Shown here one piece after another: positions 18,331 through 26,959 of a stretch of 64,000 bases of DNA (position 1 is its first letter; each line of letters begins with the position of its first letter). Made by a program: the position numbers and the translations under genes. Origin of the DNA: JAACFF01 sp963807975 (GTDB lineage: Bacteria; Chloroflexota; Anaerolineae; Promineifilales; Promineifilaceae); assembly GCA_963807975.1 (NCBI GenBank), contig CAWEDV010000003.1, positions 408,665-472,664 of the forward strand. Direction: 5' to 3'. The notes below the pieces were generated by a model. It was not told the DNA's origin and ran no database searches. It was given only the letters and a program-made list of their open reading frames with translations.

Positions 18331-19127
18331 GATGACTCGTCCGCAAAAAGGTCCCGTTTGCTAAACGGCGCCATTAGAAACCTGCCTGCCATCTTGGCCG
18401 GTGGCAGATAATCAAGGCGCGCACCATGCTTATCGTTGCCCAACATATGCTCGACCAACCAGGCAGAAACATTATCCACACTGTCAGCGATAATATTGAA
18501 AATGCGTTTGTTCTTTTCCAGACCCTGCGGATCATCTTTGAAGCGATCCAAGACCATGTCGGTCATGACCATGCCTGGTGATAATGAGCCAACCAGGATG
18601 TCGCTCTCCTTGGTTTCTTGCACCATGGCTTTGGTCAGGTAGCGAACGGCCGCTTTGGAAGTGCCGTAAATGCTGAATCCGGCCCTAATATTTCCGCGTG
18701 AGCCAAAACCCTCCATATTGTAAATCTGCCCGCTCTCTTGCTCGGCCATGCCGCGCAGTGCCACTTGAGAGCCATAAATCGTGCCCAGCACATTGGCCTC
18801 GATCACGCAGCGAGCTTCGTCTACCGCTATTTCCCAGAATGGCTGCGTATCATGCCCCAGGCCGGCATTGTTGACCCAAATATCTACTTGACCCAGTTTC
18901 TGGCAGGCAAACTGCCACAAGGCTTCGACTTGAGCAGGGTCAGTGACCACGGCGGCAAAGCCGGATATGCGATCTGGCACATGTTTAGCGCCCAACTGCT
19001 GGCAGGCGTGATCAACACTTTCTTGGGTACGGCCGTTAAGGACGATCTGGCAGCCTTTGCTCAAAAATGCATCGGCCAATCCAAAACCAATCCCGCGCGT
19101 ACTTCCCGTAATTACCACATTTTTCAT
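18327..19127 (-). CDS. Short-chain dehydrogenase/reductase
   Basis: The ATG at 19127 lies just after GGGGA; a TTG at 19139 would add four residues. The 266-residue protein has the NAD(P) loop TGSTRGIGFGLA at its N-terminus, NNAG (VNNAGLGHD), and the catalytic YGTSKAA motif (Tyr and Lys). It is therefore a complete classical SDR that oxidises or reduces an alcohol/ketone; the substrate is unknown. It heads a three-gene minus-strand group with two acetyltransferases and overlaps the next gene by four bases. Confidence 0.9.
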   Translation of the reverse strand: MKNVVITGSTRGIGFGLADAFLSKGCQIVLNGRTQESVDHACQQLGAKHVPDRISGFAAVVTDPAQVEALWQFACQKLGQVDIWVNNAGLGHDTQPFWEIAVDEARCVIEANVLGTIYGSQVALRGMAEQESGQIYNMEGFGSRGNIRAGFSIYGTSKAAVRYLTKAMVQETKESDILVGSLSPGMVMTDMVLDRFKDDPQGLEKNKRIFNIIADSVDNVSAWLVEHMLGNDKHGARLDYLPPAKMAGRFLMAPFSKRDLFADESS

Positions 19128-19257
19128 CAAATTCCCCAATACCTTCCATTTTTAGTATTCTGCATAACGTATGTATATGCAGTTTTGAAGAGAGACTTAC
19201 TGGGAGTTATATACAATGACCGCTTAATAATCAAACCCGCATAAACTTGCGTCACCT

Positions 19258-19318
19258 ACACCTCAGAGGTCTTACTTGATGCACTTGAGAAAACTCTTTT
19301 GCTAGACCTCTGAGGTGT
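19258..19318. repeat. Long inverted repeat, possible bidirectional terminator
   Basis: ACACCTCAGAGGTC at 19258-19271 is repeated in reverse complement at 19305-19318, with a 33-nt loop. A short T-run follows the right arm. Each arm contains its own palindrome (CCTCAGAGG / CCTCTGAGG). It lies between the promoter side of the SDR gene and the end of the GT-like gene (19377), and could terminate that minus-strand gene. Confidence 0.65.
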
Positions 19319-19376
19319 TTTAGAATGGGAAAGTCCGTCTGGTTTGGTTCTTCTTGCCCGGTTTCGGCGATTGGTG

Positions 19377-20285
19377 CTAGGGTACGGATTTACGTTGTTT
19401 TCTCAGCCAGCTGTTCAGCGGTTCATCTATTAGGAGATCGGTATCCCAGACTGGAACCTGGAAGAGGGTATCGTAGCGGACGGTGATCATGTCATTCATG
19501 CGCCCTGGGCGGCGATCTGGGGGGTAGGAGCTGTGCATATGCAGTGGGTAATTGATCAAATGGGGAAGCTTTTGAAGTTCTTCTTGATCGCAGATTTCAA
19601 GAATCGTTCCCGCCAAAATAGCCTGGTGGATGAAAATGCGATATAGGATATCTTGCTCGTAGAAAGGCTCAAATTGAGTTAACAGGAATATGCTGTTGAA
19701 ATTCTCAGCCCATGTGCGCAGCAGATGTCGTTCCGGCCTGACGACGAGCATGCCGGCGTTGAAATAGGGGCGAATCCTTTTTTCGTCCACGGAAGCCATC
19801 ATGGGAAAGAGGTGTTCAACGCGAACAGAACAGAGATTGTAAACCAACTGCCAGAAATCATCGATCGGCTTATCAAAAGGGGAGCCGATTAAGGTGTGAT
19901 CTACGGGACGGTAGCCCAACACTTTTATTGGGGGCAGGCGTAACGCACCAGGTTCCTGGACCACAATGCTGTCCCGGTCCATCCAGATCAGATTAGATGA
20001 CTGCTCATCTGCCAGCGTTTCAGCCACTGCAGCGGCAAATACCTTGGTCGCATAGGGAAAGGAGAGCGCATCTTCAGCGATTGTAAAGGGGATAAGGCGC
20101 ACGTACAGGGAGGTGAATTGCGCTTCAATTAGTGGATCTAGCGCTTGTCCTGTTTTGGGGATCAGCACCCAGATTGGACTGGCGGACATGGTGCCGGCGA
20201 AACGGCGTATGCTCCGCGCCAGCAGCAGCGCTTCGCGCGCCCCTCGACCTAGGGTCGCCAGACAGGCAAATATGTATTCCTTCAT
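19377..20285 (-). CDS. Glycosyltransferase-like (GT-A fold) protein, unknown function
   Basis: The 302-residue protein starts MKEYIFACLATLGRGAREAL. It contains a DxD-like motif in WMDRDSIVVQEP at about residue 107 and YFNAGMLVVRPERHLL at about 175, the arrangement seen in GT8-like nucleotide-sugar enzymes, where DxD binds the metal. The other parts are not close to a family I can name. It lies 12 bp downstream of the YceI lipoprotein gene on the same strand, so the two are likely co-transcribed. Glycosyltransferase activity is an inference. Confidence 0.55.
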   Translation of the reverse strand: MKEYIFACLATLGRGAREALLLARSIRRFAGTMSASPIWVLIPKTGQALDPLIEAQFTSLYVRLIPFTIAEDALSFPYATKVFAAAVAETLADEQSSNLIWMDRDSIVVQEPGALRLPPIKVLGYRPVDHTLIGSPFDKPIDDFWQLVYNLCSVRVEHLFPMMASVDEKRIRPYFNAGMLVVRPERHLLRTWAENFNSIFLLTQFEPFYEQDILYRIFIHQAILAGTILEICDQEELQKLPHLINYPLHMHSSYPPDRRPGRMNDMITVRYDTLFQVPVWDTDLLIDEPLNSWLRKQRKSVP

Positions 20286-20297
20286 TTTAGCCGCACC

Positions 20298-20990
20298 CTA
20301 TTGTGCCGCCGCAGCGGCGAAATTAAGCTCCAAATAAACCTCTTCGTCGACAGCCGCCACGCCGGTTGCGCTGGGTATGACCAGGTCAAAATCATTGCGA
20401 TTGATTGTGGCTATCGCGCTTGCTTCCAGCAGCGATTCTGATATGGGCACGGCAATAACGGCGAAGGTGACCGGTTTACTGATCGTCGTAATCTTCAACT
20501 CACCATCGATCTCAAAGGCCACGGGTTCCCCGATTTTGATGGTTTGTGGCAAATCCCTGATCGCGGTGGGCGTGAAGGTTATGAATTCATAGATACCCGC
20601 TAGTAGAATGCGGTTCTGGATGGCCCGGTCGCGGAAACCGCTGTCGGTCGCAAATGTGCCGGCGCTGACCTGGATTGGGCCTACGGCTGCGGTTGAGGGA
20701 TTGTCGAAATCTAGGCCGATCTGCCCGCGCACCTGGTCCGTGGTTCCGACTACTGTTTTATCTTCCCCGTTAAAAATCTCGTCGATCAAAAACCGTGCTT
20801 CGGACTGCGCGGGATCGATCTCAAAGATGGTGCTGTTTTGTGCAAACGGCATACCTGCCAGGCTGTCGCCATCTGTATTAACTGCCGTTCCGCCTTCTGT
20901 TGCAGGTGATGAGCAGGATGCTAATAGGAAAAATAGCATCAGAATGAGGGCTATGTGGCTTTTATTTTTGAATATTTTACTTGTTATCAA
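20298..20990 (-). CDS. YceI family lipoprotein
   Basis: I chose the TTG at 20990 because AAAGGAG lies eight bases before it; the frame stays open further upstream without a ribosome site. The resulting 230-residue protein has a lipoprotein signal with lipobox LLASC (Cys26). After a short linker the YceI fold follows (FEIDPAQSEARFLIDE, VRGQIGLDFDNP, GELKITTISKPVTFAV). YceI proteins form a lipocalin-like barrel that binds polyisoprenoid or other lipids. Here the protein should sit on the outer face of the membrane. It is probably in an operon with the GT-like gene downstream. Confidence 0.88.
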   Translation of the reverse strand: MITSKIFKNKSHIALILMLFFLLASCSSPATEGGTAVNTDGDSLAGMPFAQNSTIFEIDPAQSEARFLIDEIFNGEDKTVVGTTDQVRGQIGLDFDNPSTAAVGPIQVSAGTFATDSGFRDRAIQNRILLAGIYEFITFTPTAIRDLPQTIKIGEPVAFEIDGELKITTISKPVTFAVIAVPISESLLEASAIATINRNDFDLVIPSATGVAAVDEEVYLELNFAAAAAQ

Positions 20991-21015
20991 GAAATCTACT
21001 CCTTTAGCGGGTCCT

Positions 21016-21076
21016 AGAAACCGTGTTTTTAAAGGGAACGTTACCAATCACGCTCAGATGCAAAAACCCGGTTTCA
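21016..21076. repeat. Degenerate copies of a palindromic AGAAACCNGGTTTCT-like repeat
   Basis: AGAAACCGTGTTTTT at 21016-21030 and AAAAACCCGGTTTCA at 21062-21076 resemble the better copies at 50972, 51022 and 51470. They fill the 100-bp gap between the YceI and GalT-like genes. Confidence 0.45.
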
Positions 21077-21090
21077 AGAAAGCTAGTTTC

Positions 21091-22140
21091 CTAAACCAGG
21101 ATTTCCCCAATATCGGCGACGACGACATAGGGATCAGCCTGGCAGGCGTATATCCCTAAATGTTCAACGCCGCCAAATTCCTGGGTGTAGGGCAAGAACT
21201 CGAAATAAAGACCTGCTCCCGGCCCATTGTGGCAGGTGATGTTATAAGCTGTCTCACGGCCGATTGCGGGCATCGTGGCTCTCATCACTCGGATGGCATC
21301 ACGCCAGCCTCGGGCGACATCGGTCAGCGCCGCTGGAGACAGTTCATGTAAATATTGGTGCGAGGGGTCTTTTAGCAAAAGCATCATTTCGTAGGGCCGG
21401 CGCATGAAGTAGGGCACCAGCAAGACGGCCGACCCATAATCGCGTAGCATGAGCTCTGGCGCATTCTCGCGCAGCAAATAGGCCGAGAAGACCTCCCCCT
21501 GTTCCTGCAAAAAACGGCGGTTATCGAGAAAGCGATTGGGCAGGAGAGAGGTGAGCACGATCTGCTGGTGGCCATGCATCAGAGATCCGCCCACCAGACG
21601 GCCGTAATTCTTCATGATCAACACCTGTTTTCCTGTCTTTACCAGTTGCTTCTCCAGCGCCGCCAACCTGCTCATGACCACGGCCCCATCATCGACGGGC
21701 ATATTATGCCAATCCCGGTCATGGTATGAGGAGGTCCACTGCAAGAAATGCATCCCCCACGTTCCACAGGCCGGGTCCTTTTCCTGCCCTGTAAATGGAT
21801 AAACGACAGGAAAGAGATTCTTATTGATGAAGGTAAAACCTTCGCTTAACTCGGCCACGTCCACGACCCCGGTCGTCGTGCCCCGGCAGATGGGGCACTT
21901 GCCCTCGTTGGGAGGAACGGTAGATTCTGTCGGGATATTGTCCTGTGGTCTTTCGCTGCGCTGGGTGACGTACAAAATCCGGTCCCCATTACGGGGATCG
22001 ATCTGGCACAGCCCATCGGGCAGCGCTTGTTTTAAATTTTCATCTTGCTCAAAAAGCCACACCAAGTCCGTCTGTGAAAGGTTTGCAATATCTTCAGCCT
22101 CCAGGAGTGGGGCAAGCATTTTTCTGTTCATCTGATCCAT
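21091..22140 (-). CDS. Galactose-1-phosphate uridylyltransferase-like protein (HIT superfamily)
   Basis: The ATG at 22140 follows AGAAGGG; the protein has 349 residues. The zinc pair CPIC lies at about residue 82. The HIT-type active-site motif is in GGSLMHGHQQI (His-x-His-x-Gln) at about 185. The C-terminal half has NITCHNGPGAGLYFEFLPYT, which matches GalT-like proteins. GalT transfers UMP between sugar phosphates. The sequence is not close enough to textbook GalT to fix the sugar, so a related nucleotidyltransferase is possible. A sugar kinase gene is divergently encoded next to it, which fits sugar-nucleotide metabolism. Confidence 0.75.
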   Translation of the reverse strand: MDQMNRKMLAPLLEAEDIANLSQTDLVWLFEQDENLKQALPDGLCQIDPRNGDRILYVTQRSERPQDNIPTESTVPPNEGKCPICRGTTTGVVDVAELSEGFTFINKNLFPVVYPFTGQEKDPACGTWGMHFLQWTSSYHDRDWHNMPVDDGAVVMSRLAALEKQLVKTGKQVLIMKNYGRLVGGSLMHGHQQIVLTSLLPNRFLDNRRFLQEQGEVFSAYLLRENAPELMLRDYGSAVLLVPYFMRRPYEMMLLLKDPSHQYLHELSPAALTDVARGWRDAIRVMRATMPAIGRETAYNITCHNGPGAGLYFEFLPYTQEFGGVEHLGIYACQADPYVVVADIGEILV

Positions 22141-22326
22141 AACCAACCCTTCTAAAATAGTAACAGGTGCTCTGTCAGGTATCTCTCATGCCAAGCGATC
22201 ATCATAGCCCAGCAAGATATTGTCTGCAAACAAATAGTTGCTGTTTGGCCAACCAGTGATTAGGCAGGATAATAAATGGATGATGAACACAGCCGTTCTG
22301 CCCAAGTGATAAAGAGTGAGAACAAA

Positions 22327-23217
22327 ATGCTAATAGGCGCGATAGAAGCTGGTGGTACAAAATTCGTTTGTTCCGTGGGCAGTGGGCCTGATGATTTGCG
22401 CCCCGAGATACGTTTTCCGACGACCACGCCGGCGGAAACGCTGGGCAAGGCCATTGCTTACTTCCAGGAGCGAGTGGCCGAAGAGGGGCAACTGACGGCC
22501 ATCGGCGTCGCTACTTTTGGTCCTATCGATCCCCATCCCGGCTCCCCCACCTATGGTTATATCACCAGCACGCCTAAACCAGGCTGGACCAACACGGATG
22601 TTGTCGCTACGCTGCAAGCAGAATTTGATGTGCCCGTCGGCTTTGATACAGATGTCAACGGCGCTGCCCTGTCCGAAGGCAAATGGGGGGCTGCCCAAGG
22701 CCTGGACACCTTCATCTACTTGACCATTGGCACCGGTATCGGCGGTGGGGCCATGGTCAATGGCAGGCTGCTGCACGGCCTTGTCCACCCAGAAATGGGC
22801 CATATGCGCCTTAACCATGATTGGCAGCGCGACCCTTTCCTGGGCAATTGTCCCTATCACGCTGACTGCCTGGAGGGGATGGCCAATGGTCCGGCAATTG
22901 CAAAGCGCTGGGGGGTTAAAGGTCAAGATTTAGAGCCTGATCATCCGGCCTGGGATCTGGAAGCGGGCTACCTGGCCCAGGCCCTTCAAAGCCTGATCTG
23001 CACGTTTTCCCCACAGCGGATCATTATGGGCGGCGGGGTCATGGATGTGCCTGGGCTCCTGCCCAAAGTCCGGGCGTATACGGTCGAGTATCTGAACAAC
23101 TACGTTCAGCACCCGACGATCACCAAAAACATTGATGAGTACATCGTTCCTCCAGCCCTGGGCAATAGAGCCGGGGTTCTGGGGGCAATTGCTTTGGGTT
23201 TACAGATGCTCTCATAA
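22327..23217 (+). CDS. ROK family fructokinase
   Basis: Family members start at MLIGAIEAGGTKFVCSVG, which is the ATG at 22327 (296 residues). An in-frame ATG at 22276 after AGGA would add 17 residues and cannot be excluded. The ATP site is IEAGGTKF. The catalytic Asp lies in GFDTDVNGAALSEGKWG, and the zinc-binding and sugar-binding motif is in HPEMGHMRLNHDW plus GNCPYHADCLEGMA. This pattern belongs to ROK fructokinases that phosphorylate fructose at C6. It would feed fructose into glycolysis. Confidence 0.85.
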   Translation: MLIGAIEAGGTKFVCSVGSGPDDLRPEIRFPTTTPAETLGKAIAYFQERVAEEGQLTAIGVATFGPIDPHPGSPTYGYITSTPKPGWTNTDVVATLQAEFDVPVGFDTDVNGAALSEGKWGAAQGLDTFIYLTIGTGIGGGAMVNGRLLHGLVHPEMGHMRLNHDWQRDPFLGNCPYHADCLEGMANGPAIAKRWGVKGQDLEPDHPAWDLEAGYLAQALQSLICTFSPQRIIMGGGVMDVPGLLPKVRAYTVEYLNNYVQHPTITKNIDEYIVPPALGNRAGVLGAIALGLQMLS

Positions 23218-23428
23218 TGCAGTGCCCATCACGTTGGATGGGACCATGATCATATTTTCCTAACGTATCCCACTGCTTTACTGCCTCGACCATAGGTGCC
23301 TGGCTAAATCTGCCGCACCGGTACCCTGCCGCTCCGCCCAAAATCTACGCTGTTTGCCTGATCCCGCATACTGCTGACGAAGTTATTCTTCATTATGTAA
23401 TAGAGCCGTTAGAAATATACCAAATACA

Positions 23429-23456
23429 TTGACAATACCTATACAAAAGGGATAAA
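23429..23456 (+). promoter_or_regulatory. Candidate sigma-70 promoter for the ndh-pdh operon
   Basis: A perfect TTGACA at 23429-23434 is followed after 16 bp by GATAAA at 23451-23456. It lies about 130 bp before the NDH-2 gene in the 369-bp gap 23218-23586, which holds no supported gene. Confidence 0.5.
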
Positions 23457-23473
23457 CTGTGCGCTATTAACAT

Positions 23474-23490
23474 ATATTTATGATAAATAT
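23474..23490. promoter_or_regulatory. AT-rich palindrome ATATTTA-TGA-TAAATAT
   Basis: A perfect 7-3-7 palindrome lies just downstream of the candidate promoter and before the NDH-2 start. Its position fits an operator. It matches no regulator motif that I can name with confidence. Confidence 0.45.
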
Positions 23491-23586
23491 AATCTAAAAA
23501 CGATCCCATTTGTGATCTGAAACAAAGTGGGTAACGACTCGATTTCTATCACTACCGGGCAGTAATAAAGTTTATGGGATATTTCG

Positions 23587-24978
23587 ATGACTAATCCAAT
23601 TGACCAAGCCAAATCTCACCACGTCGTTGTTATTGGCGGTGGGTTTGGAGGACTATACACCGTTAAGGCCTTGAAGGATGCGCCTGTAGCGATCACCTTG
23701 ATCGACAAACGTAATTTCCATCTTTTCCAGCCGCTGCTGTACCAGGTGGCGACCGGAGGGCTATCACCTGAGGATATTGCTTCTCCCCTGCGAACGGTGC
23801 TTAAGGAGGCTGATAACACGACGGTAATCAATGCAGAAGTCGTTGATATCGATCCTCAAAATGGTGAGGTTATTCTGCGCGACGGCCGTCTGTCGTTCGA
23901 CACGCTCGTCGTGGCTACGGGGGCCGGCTATCATTACTTTGGCAACGATCAATGGGCCAATGTCGCACCATCCCTGAAAACAGTAGAAGATGCCGTTGAG
24001 ATCCGGCGCCGTATTCTGCTCGCTTTTGAAGCAGCGGAAAGAGAGCCTGATCCCGACTTGCGCCAGGCATGGCTGACTTTTGTCATTGTCGGAGGCGGTC
24101 CAACAGGGGTGGAACTAGCGGGTGCATTGGGCGAACTGGCCAACAGCACCCTACCTGGTGAGTTCCGCAACATCGATCCGGAACAGACGCGGATCATTGT
24201 GCTGGAAACCATGGAGCGCACGCTCAACAGCTATCCAGCGGAGTTGGCGGGCAAAGCTGAGGATTCGCTACGGGACCTTGGCGTTGAAATCCGCACCAAT
24301 ACTTCCCTGGTCGAGATTGAAGAAGATCAAGTTGGTCTGCGCGACATGCATACGGGACAGCAAACAACCTTGCCGGCGCGCACCGTTTTGTGGGCAGCAG
24401 GGGTCAAGGCCTCCCCATTGGGCGAAATACTTGCCGATCGAACTGGCGTTGCTTTGGATCGTATTGGCCGCGTTGTTGTTGAATCCGATATGTCTCTTCC
24501 AGGACATGACAATATTTTTGTTGTAGGCGATCTGGCCCATTTTGCCGCCCCGACTGGTGAACCACTTCCAGGCGTGGCGCAGGTAGCAATGCAGCAGGGG
24601 GACTATGTGGCCAAGCGGATAAAGGATCAAACGACGGGCCAGGTACCGGCTCCATTCATCTACAAAGATAAAGGCAACCTGGCTGTTATCGGGCGCAATG
24701 CGGCTATTGCCGATTTGGGTTTTGCGCGCTTCAGTGGTTTCTTGGCCTGGTTGATCTGGATTTTTATCCATATTCGTTTCCTGATTGAATTCGATAATAA
24801 ATTACTGGTGCTGACCCAATGGGCCTGGAATTACTTCACCCGTGGGCGTGGGGCGCGGCTGATAACGGGTCGCGATCCGTTCCCGCTGGTTAAAATGACG
24901 GGCGATGGTGACATCGGCCGTCTATTTAGGGAACCTGCCCCTGTGGACCTGACCCTGGCAGAAAGCCCCAAAGGATAA
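23587..24978 (+). CDS. ndh: Type II NADH dehydrogenase (NDH-2)
   Basis: The 463-residue flavoprotein has an FAD-binding GGGFGGLYTVKAL near residue 17, RNFHLFQPLLYQVATGGLSP, a second dinucleotide fold for NADH (VIVGGGPTGVELAGAL near 168), and the FAD-contacting VVGDLAH near 315. A C-terminal hydrophobic segment (FLAWLIWIFIHIRFLIEF) anchors it to the membrane. NDH-2 oxidises NADH and reduces quinone without pumping protons. It is followed after 9 bp by the E1 alpha gene, suggesting that NADH from the dehydrogenase complex is fed straight to the quinone pool. Confidence 0.93.
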   Translation: MTNPIDQAKSHHVVVIGGGFGGLYTVKALKDAPVAITLIDKRNFHLFQPLLYQVATGGLSPEDIASPLRTVLKEADNTTVINAEVVDIDPQNGEVILRDGRLSFDTLVVATGAGYHYFGNDQWANVAPSLKTVEDAVEIRRRILLAFEAAEREPDPDLRQAWLTFVIVGGGPTGVELAGALGELANSTLPGEFRNIDPEQTRIIVLETMERTLNSYPAELAGKAEDSLRDLGVEIRTNTSLVEIEEDQVGLRDMHTGQQTTLPARTVLWAAGVKASPLGEILADRTGVALDRIGRVVVESDMSLPGHDNIFVVGDLAHFAAPTGEPLPGVAQVAMQQGDYVAKRIKDQTTGQVPAPFIYKDKGNLAVIGRNAAIADLGFARFSGFLAWLIWIFIHIRFLIEFDNKLLVLTQWAWNYFTRGRGARLITGRDPFPLVKMTGDGDIGRLFREPAPVDLTLAESPKG

Positions 24979-24987
24979 GGAATTAAA

Positions 24988-25983
24988 ATGCTTCAAGAAT
25001 CATTACAGAAAAAGACCGATTTAGTGGATCAAGACACTTTGTTAGACTGGTATCGCCAGATGGTGCTCATCCGGCGTTTTGAGCAAAGAAGTGCGGAGCT
25101 ATACCAGCTGGGCAAGATAGGTGGCTTTCTGCACCTTTACATCGGGCAGGAGGCAGTCGCTGTCGGCTCCATTGCCGCACGTCAGCCAGGCGACCACGTC
25201 ATCACTGCTTACCGTGACCATGGCCAAGCCCTGGCCGTGGGTTCTGATCCCAAAAAGGCCATGGCTGAGCTGATGGGCAAGGAAACCGGTTTGAGCAAAG
25301 GTCGTGGCGGCTCCATGCATCTGGCCGATGTCCAGCGCAATTTTTGGGGTGGCTATGCCATCGTCGGCGGTCATTTACCGCTGGCGACTGGTATCGCTCT
25401 CGCCGAACAATACAAAGGCAGCGACAGCGCTGTGCTCTGTTACTTTGGCGATGGCTCTTCCAATATTGGGTATTTTCATGAATCTTTGAATCTAGCCGGT
25501 GTCTGGGATCTGCCCGTCGTATTTATCCTGGAAAACAACCAGTATGGCATGGGCACTTCCACCGCGCGCTCGACTGCAGCCGCCAGCATGCTTGATCGTG
25601 CGCCAGCCTATGGTATGACCGGCAAGCGCGTGAACGGCATGGATGTCCTGGACGTTTATGCGGCGACCCGTGATGCTCTGGCTGCCATTCGCGCCGGGGA
25701 AGGCCCGCAGTTCCTGGAGGTCATTACCTATCGCTTTGAAGGGCACAGCATGGGGGATCCGCTGCGCTACCGGAGCAAGGATGAGGTAGAGAAGTGGCGC
25801 GAAGATGATCCGATAGGGATTTTGGAAAGATATTTAATGAGTGAATTTGATGTTGACCAGCAGCGGCTTGACCAGATCGATGAAGCGGTCGAAGCAGAAG
25901 TCGCCGAAGCTGTGCAGTTTGCCGAAGAATCGCCCCAGCCGGCGCTGGATACCCTCTTCGACAATATTTATGTGGAGGCTTAA
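24988..25983 (+). CDS. pdhA: Pyruvate (or acetoin) dehydrogenase E1 component, alpha subunit
   Basis: The 331-residue protein has GFLHLYIGQEAVAVG, GRGGSMHLADV, and the thiamine-diphosphate motif starting GDGSSNIG at residue 154 and ending in ILENNQYGM. With E1 beta it decarboxylates a 2-oxoacid and passes the acyl group to the lipoyl arm of E2. Pyruvate, acetoin and branched-chain E1 alpha subunits look alike, so the substrate is not certain. Two bases separate its region from the beta subunit's ribosome site, and the genes form one operon. Confidence 0.9.
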   Translation: MLQESLQKKTDLVDQDTLLDWYRQMVLIRRFEQRSAELYQLGKIGGFLHLYIGQEAVAVGSIAARQPGDHVITAYRDHGQALAVGSDPKKAMAELMGKETGLSKGRGGSMHLADVQRNFWGGYAIVGGHLPLATGIALAEQYKGSDSAVLCYFGDGSSNIGYFHESLNLAGVWDLPVVFILENNQYGMGTSTARSTAAASMLDRAPAYGMTGKRVNGMDVLDVYAATRDALAAIRAGEGPQFLEVITYRFEGHSMGDPLRYRSKDEVEKWREDDPIGILERYLMSEFDVDQQRLDQIDEAVEAEVAEAVQFAEESPQPALDTLFDNIYVEA

Positions 25984-25987
25984 CCAA

Positions 25988-26959
25988 ATGGCTAGGATAA
26001 CGCTGCGCCAGGCAATTACAGATGCCTTGCGCGAAGAAATGCAAAGAGATGAAAAGGTTTTTATTATGGGCCAAGAAGTAGGCATATGGGGTGGCACCTA
26101 TGCCGTGACCAAAGGCTTTTACGACGAGTTTGGTCCGCGTCGCGTACGGGACACGCCGATTTCCGAAATGGCCATTGGTGGGGCCGCCACCGGGGCGGCC
26201 ATGAACGGTTTACGCCCCGTGGCTGAGTTTATGACCATGAACTTCGCCTTTCTGGCGCTTGATGCCATCGTCAACCATGCCGCCAAAGTGCATTATATGT
26301 TTGGCGGGCAGATGAAAGCGCCGGTCGTATTTCGGGCACCGGGTGGCGGCGGGCGGCAGCTGGGAGCAACGCACAGCCATACTCCCGATGCGCTGTTCGC
26401 CCATTTCCCGGGTCTTAAAGTGGTTTCGCCCAGCACTCCCTATGATGCCAAGGGTCTGCTGAAAGAGGCGATACGTTCTGATGACCCAGTACTGTTTATT
26501 GAACACCATACGCTTTACCAGATTCGGGGCGAGGTGCCGGACGAGGAGTATACGGTGCCCATCGGTGTATCCGAGATCAAGCGACAAGGGTCGGATGTAA
26601 CGATCATCGCCTATGCACAAGGTATGCTGGTGGCTATGGAAGCGGCGGAAAAGCTGGCCCAGGAAGGTATTGAAGCTGAGGTGGTTGATCTGCGTTCATT
26701 ACGACCGCTAGACATGGGACCGGCTATCGAATCTTTCAAGAAGACCTTCAAGGCCATCATCGTCGAAGAGGGATATCGTTCTTATGGCGTTGGATCGGAA
26801 ATCGCCGCCCGTTTGCAGGAAGAAGCATTTGACTATATGGACGCGCCCATTAAGCGTGTCGCCCAACTTGAGGTCCCGCTGCCTTATGCTCAGCAACTGG
26901 AGCAGTCCGCGCTGATCAACGCCAAGCGCGTAGTAGACGCGGTAAAAGAGGTGCTCTAA
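25988..26959 (+). CDS. pdhB: Pyruvate (or acetoin) dehydrogenase E1 component, beta subunit
   Basis: The frame is open from 25841, but the family start MARITLRQAITDALREEM is the ATG at 25988, four bases after the alpha stop. The 323-residue protein contains GPRRVRDTPISEMAIGGAATG and the conserved GGGRQLGATHSH loop, and ends with the usual transketolase C-terminal domain (AYAQGMLVAMEAAEKL, VEEGYRSYGVGSEI). It forms the heterotetrameric E1 with the alpha subunit. The stop shares one base with the E2 start (TAATG), which indicates coupling. Confidence 0.92.
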   Translation: MARITLRQAITDALREEMQRDEKVFIMGQEVGIWGGTYAVTKGFYDEFGPRRVRDTPISEMAIGGAATGAAMNGLRPVAEFMTMNFAFLALDAIVNHAAKVHYMFGGQMKAPVVFRAPGGGGRQLGATHSHTPDALFAHFPGLKVVSPSTPYDAKGLLKEAIRSDDPVLFIEHHTLYQIRGEVPDEEYTVPIGVSEIKRQGSDVTIIAYAQGMLVAMEAAEKLAQEGIEAEVVDLRSLRPLDMGPAIESFKKTFKAIIVEEGYRSYGVGSEIAARLQEEAFDYMDAPIKRVAQLEVPLPYAQQLEQSALINAKRVVDAVKEVL

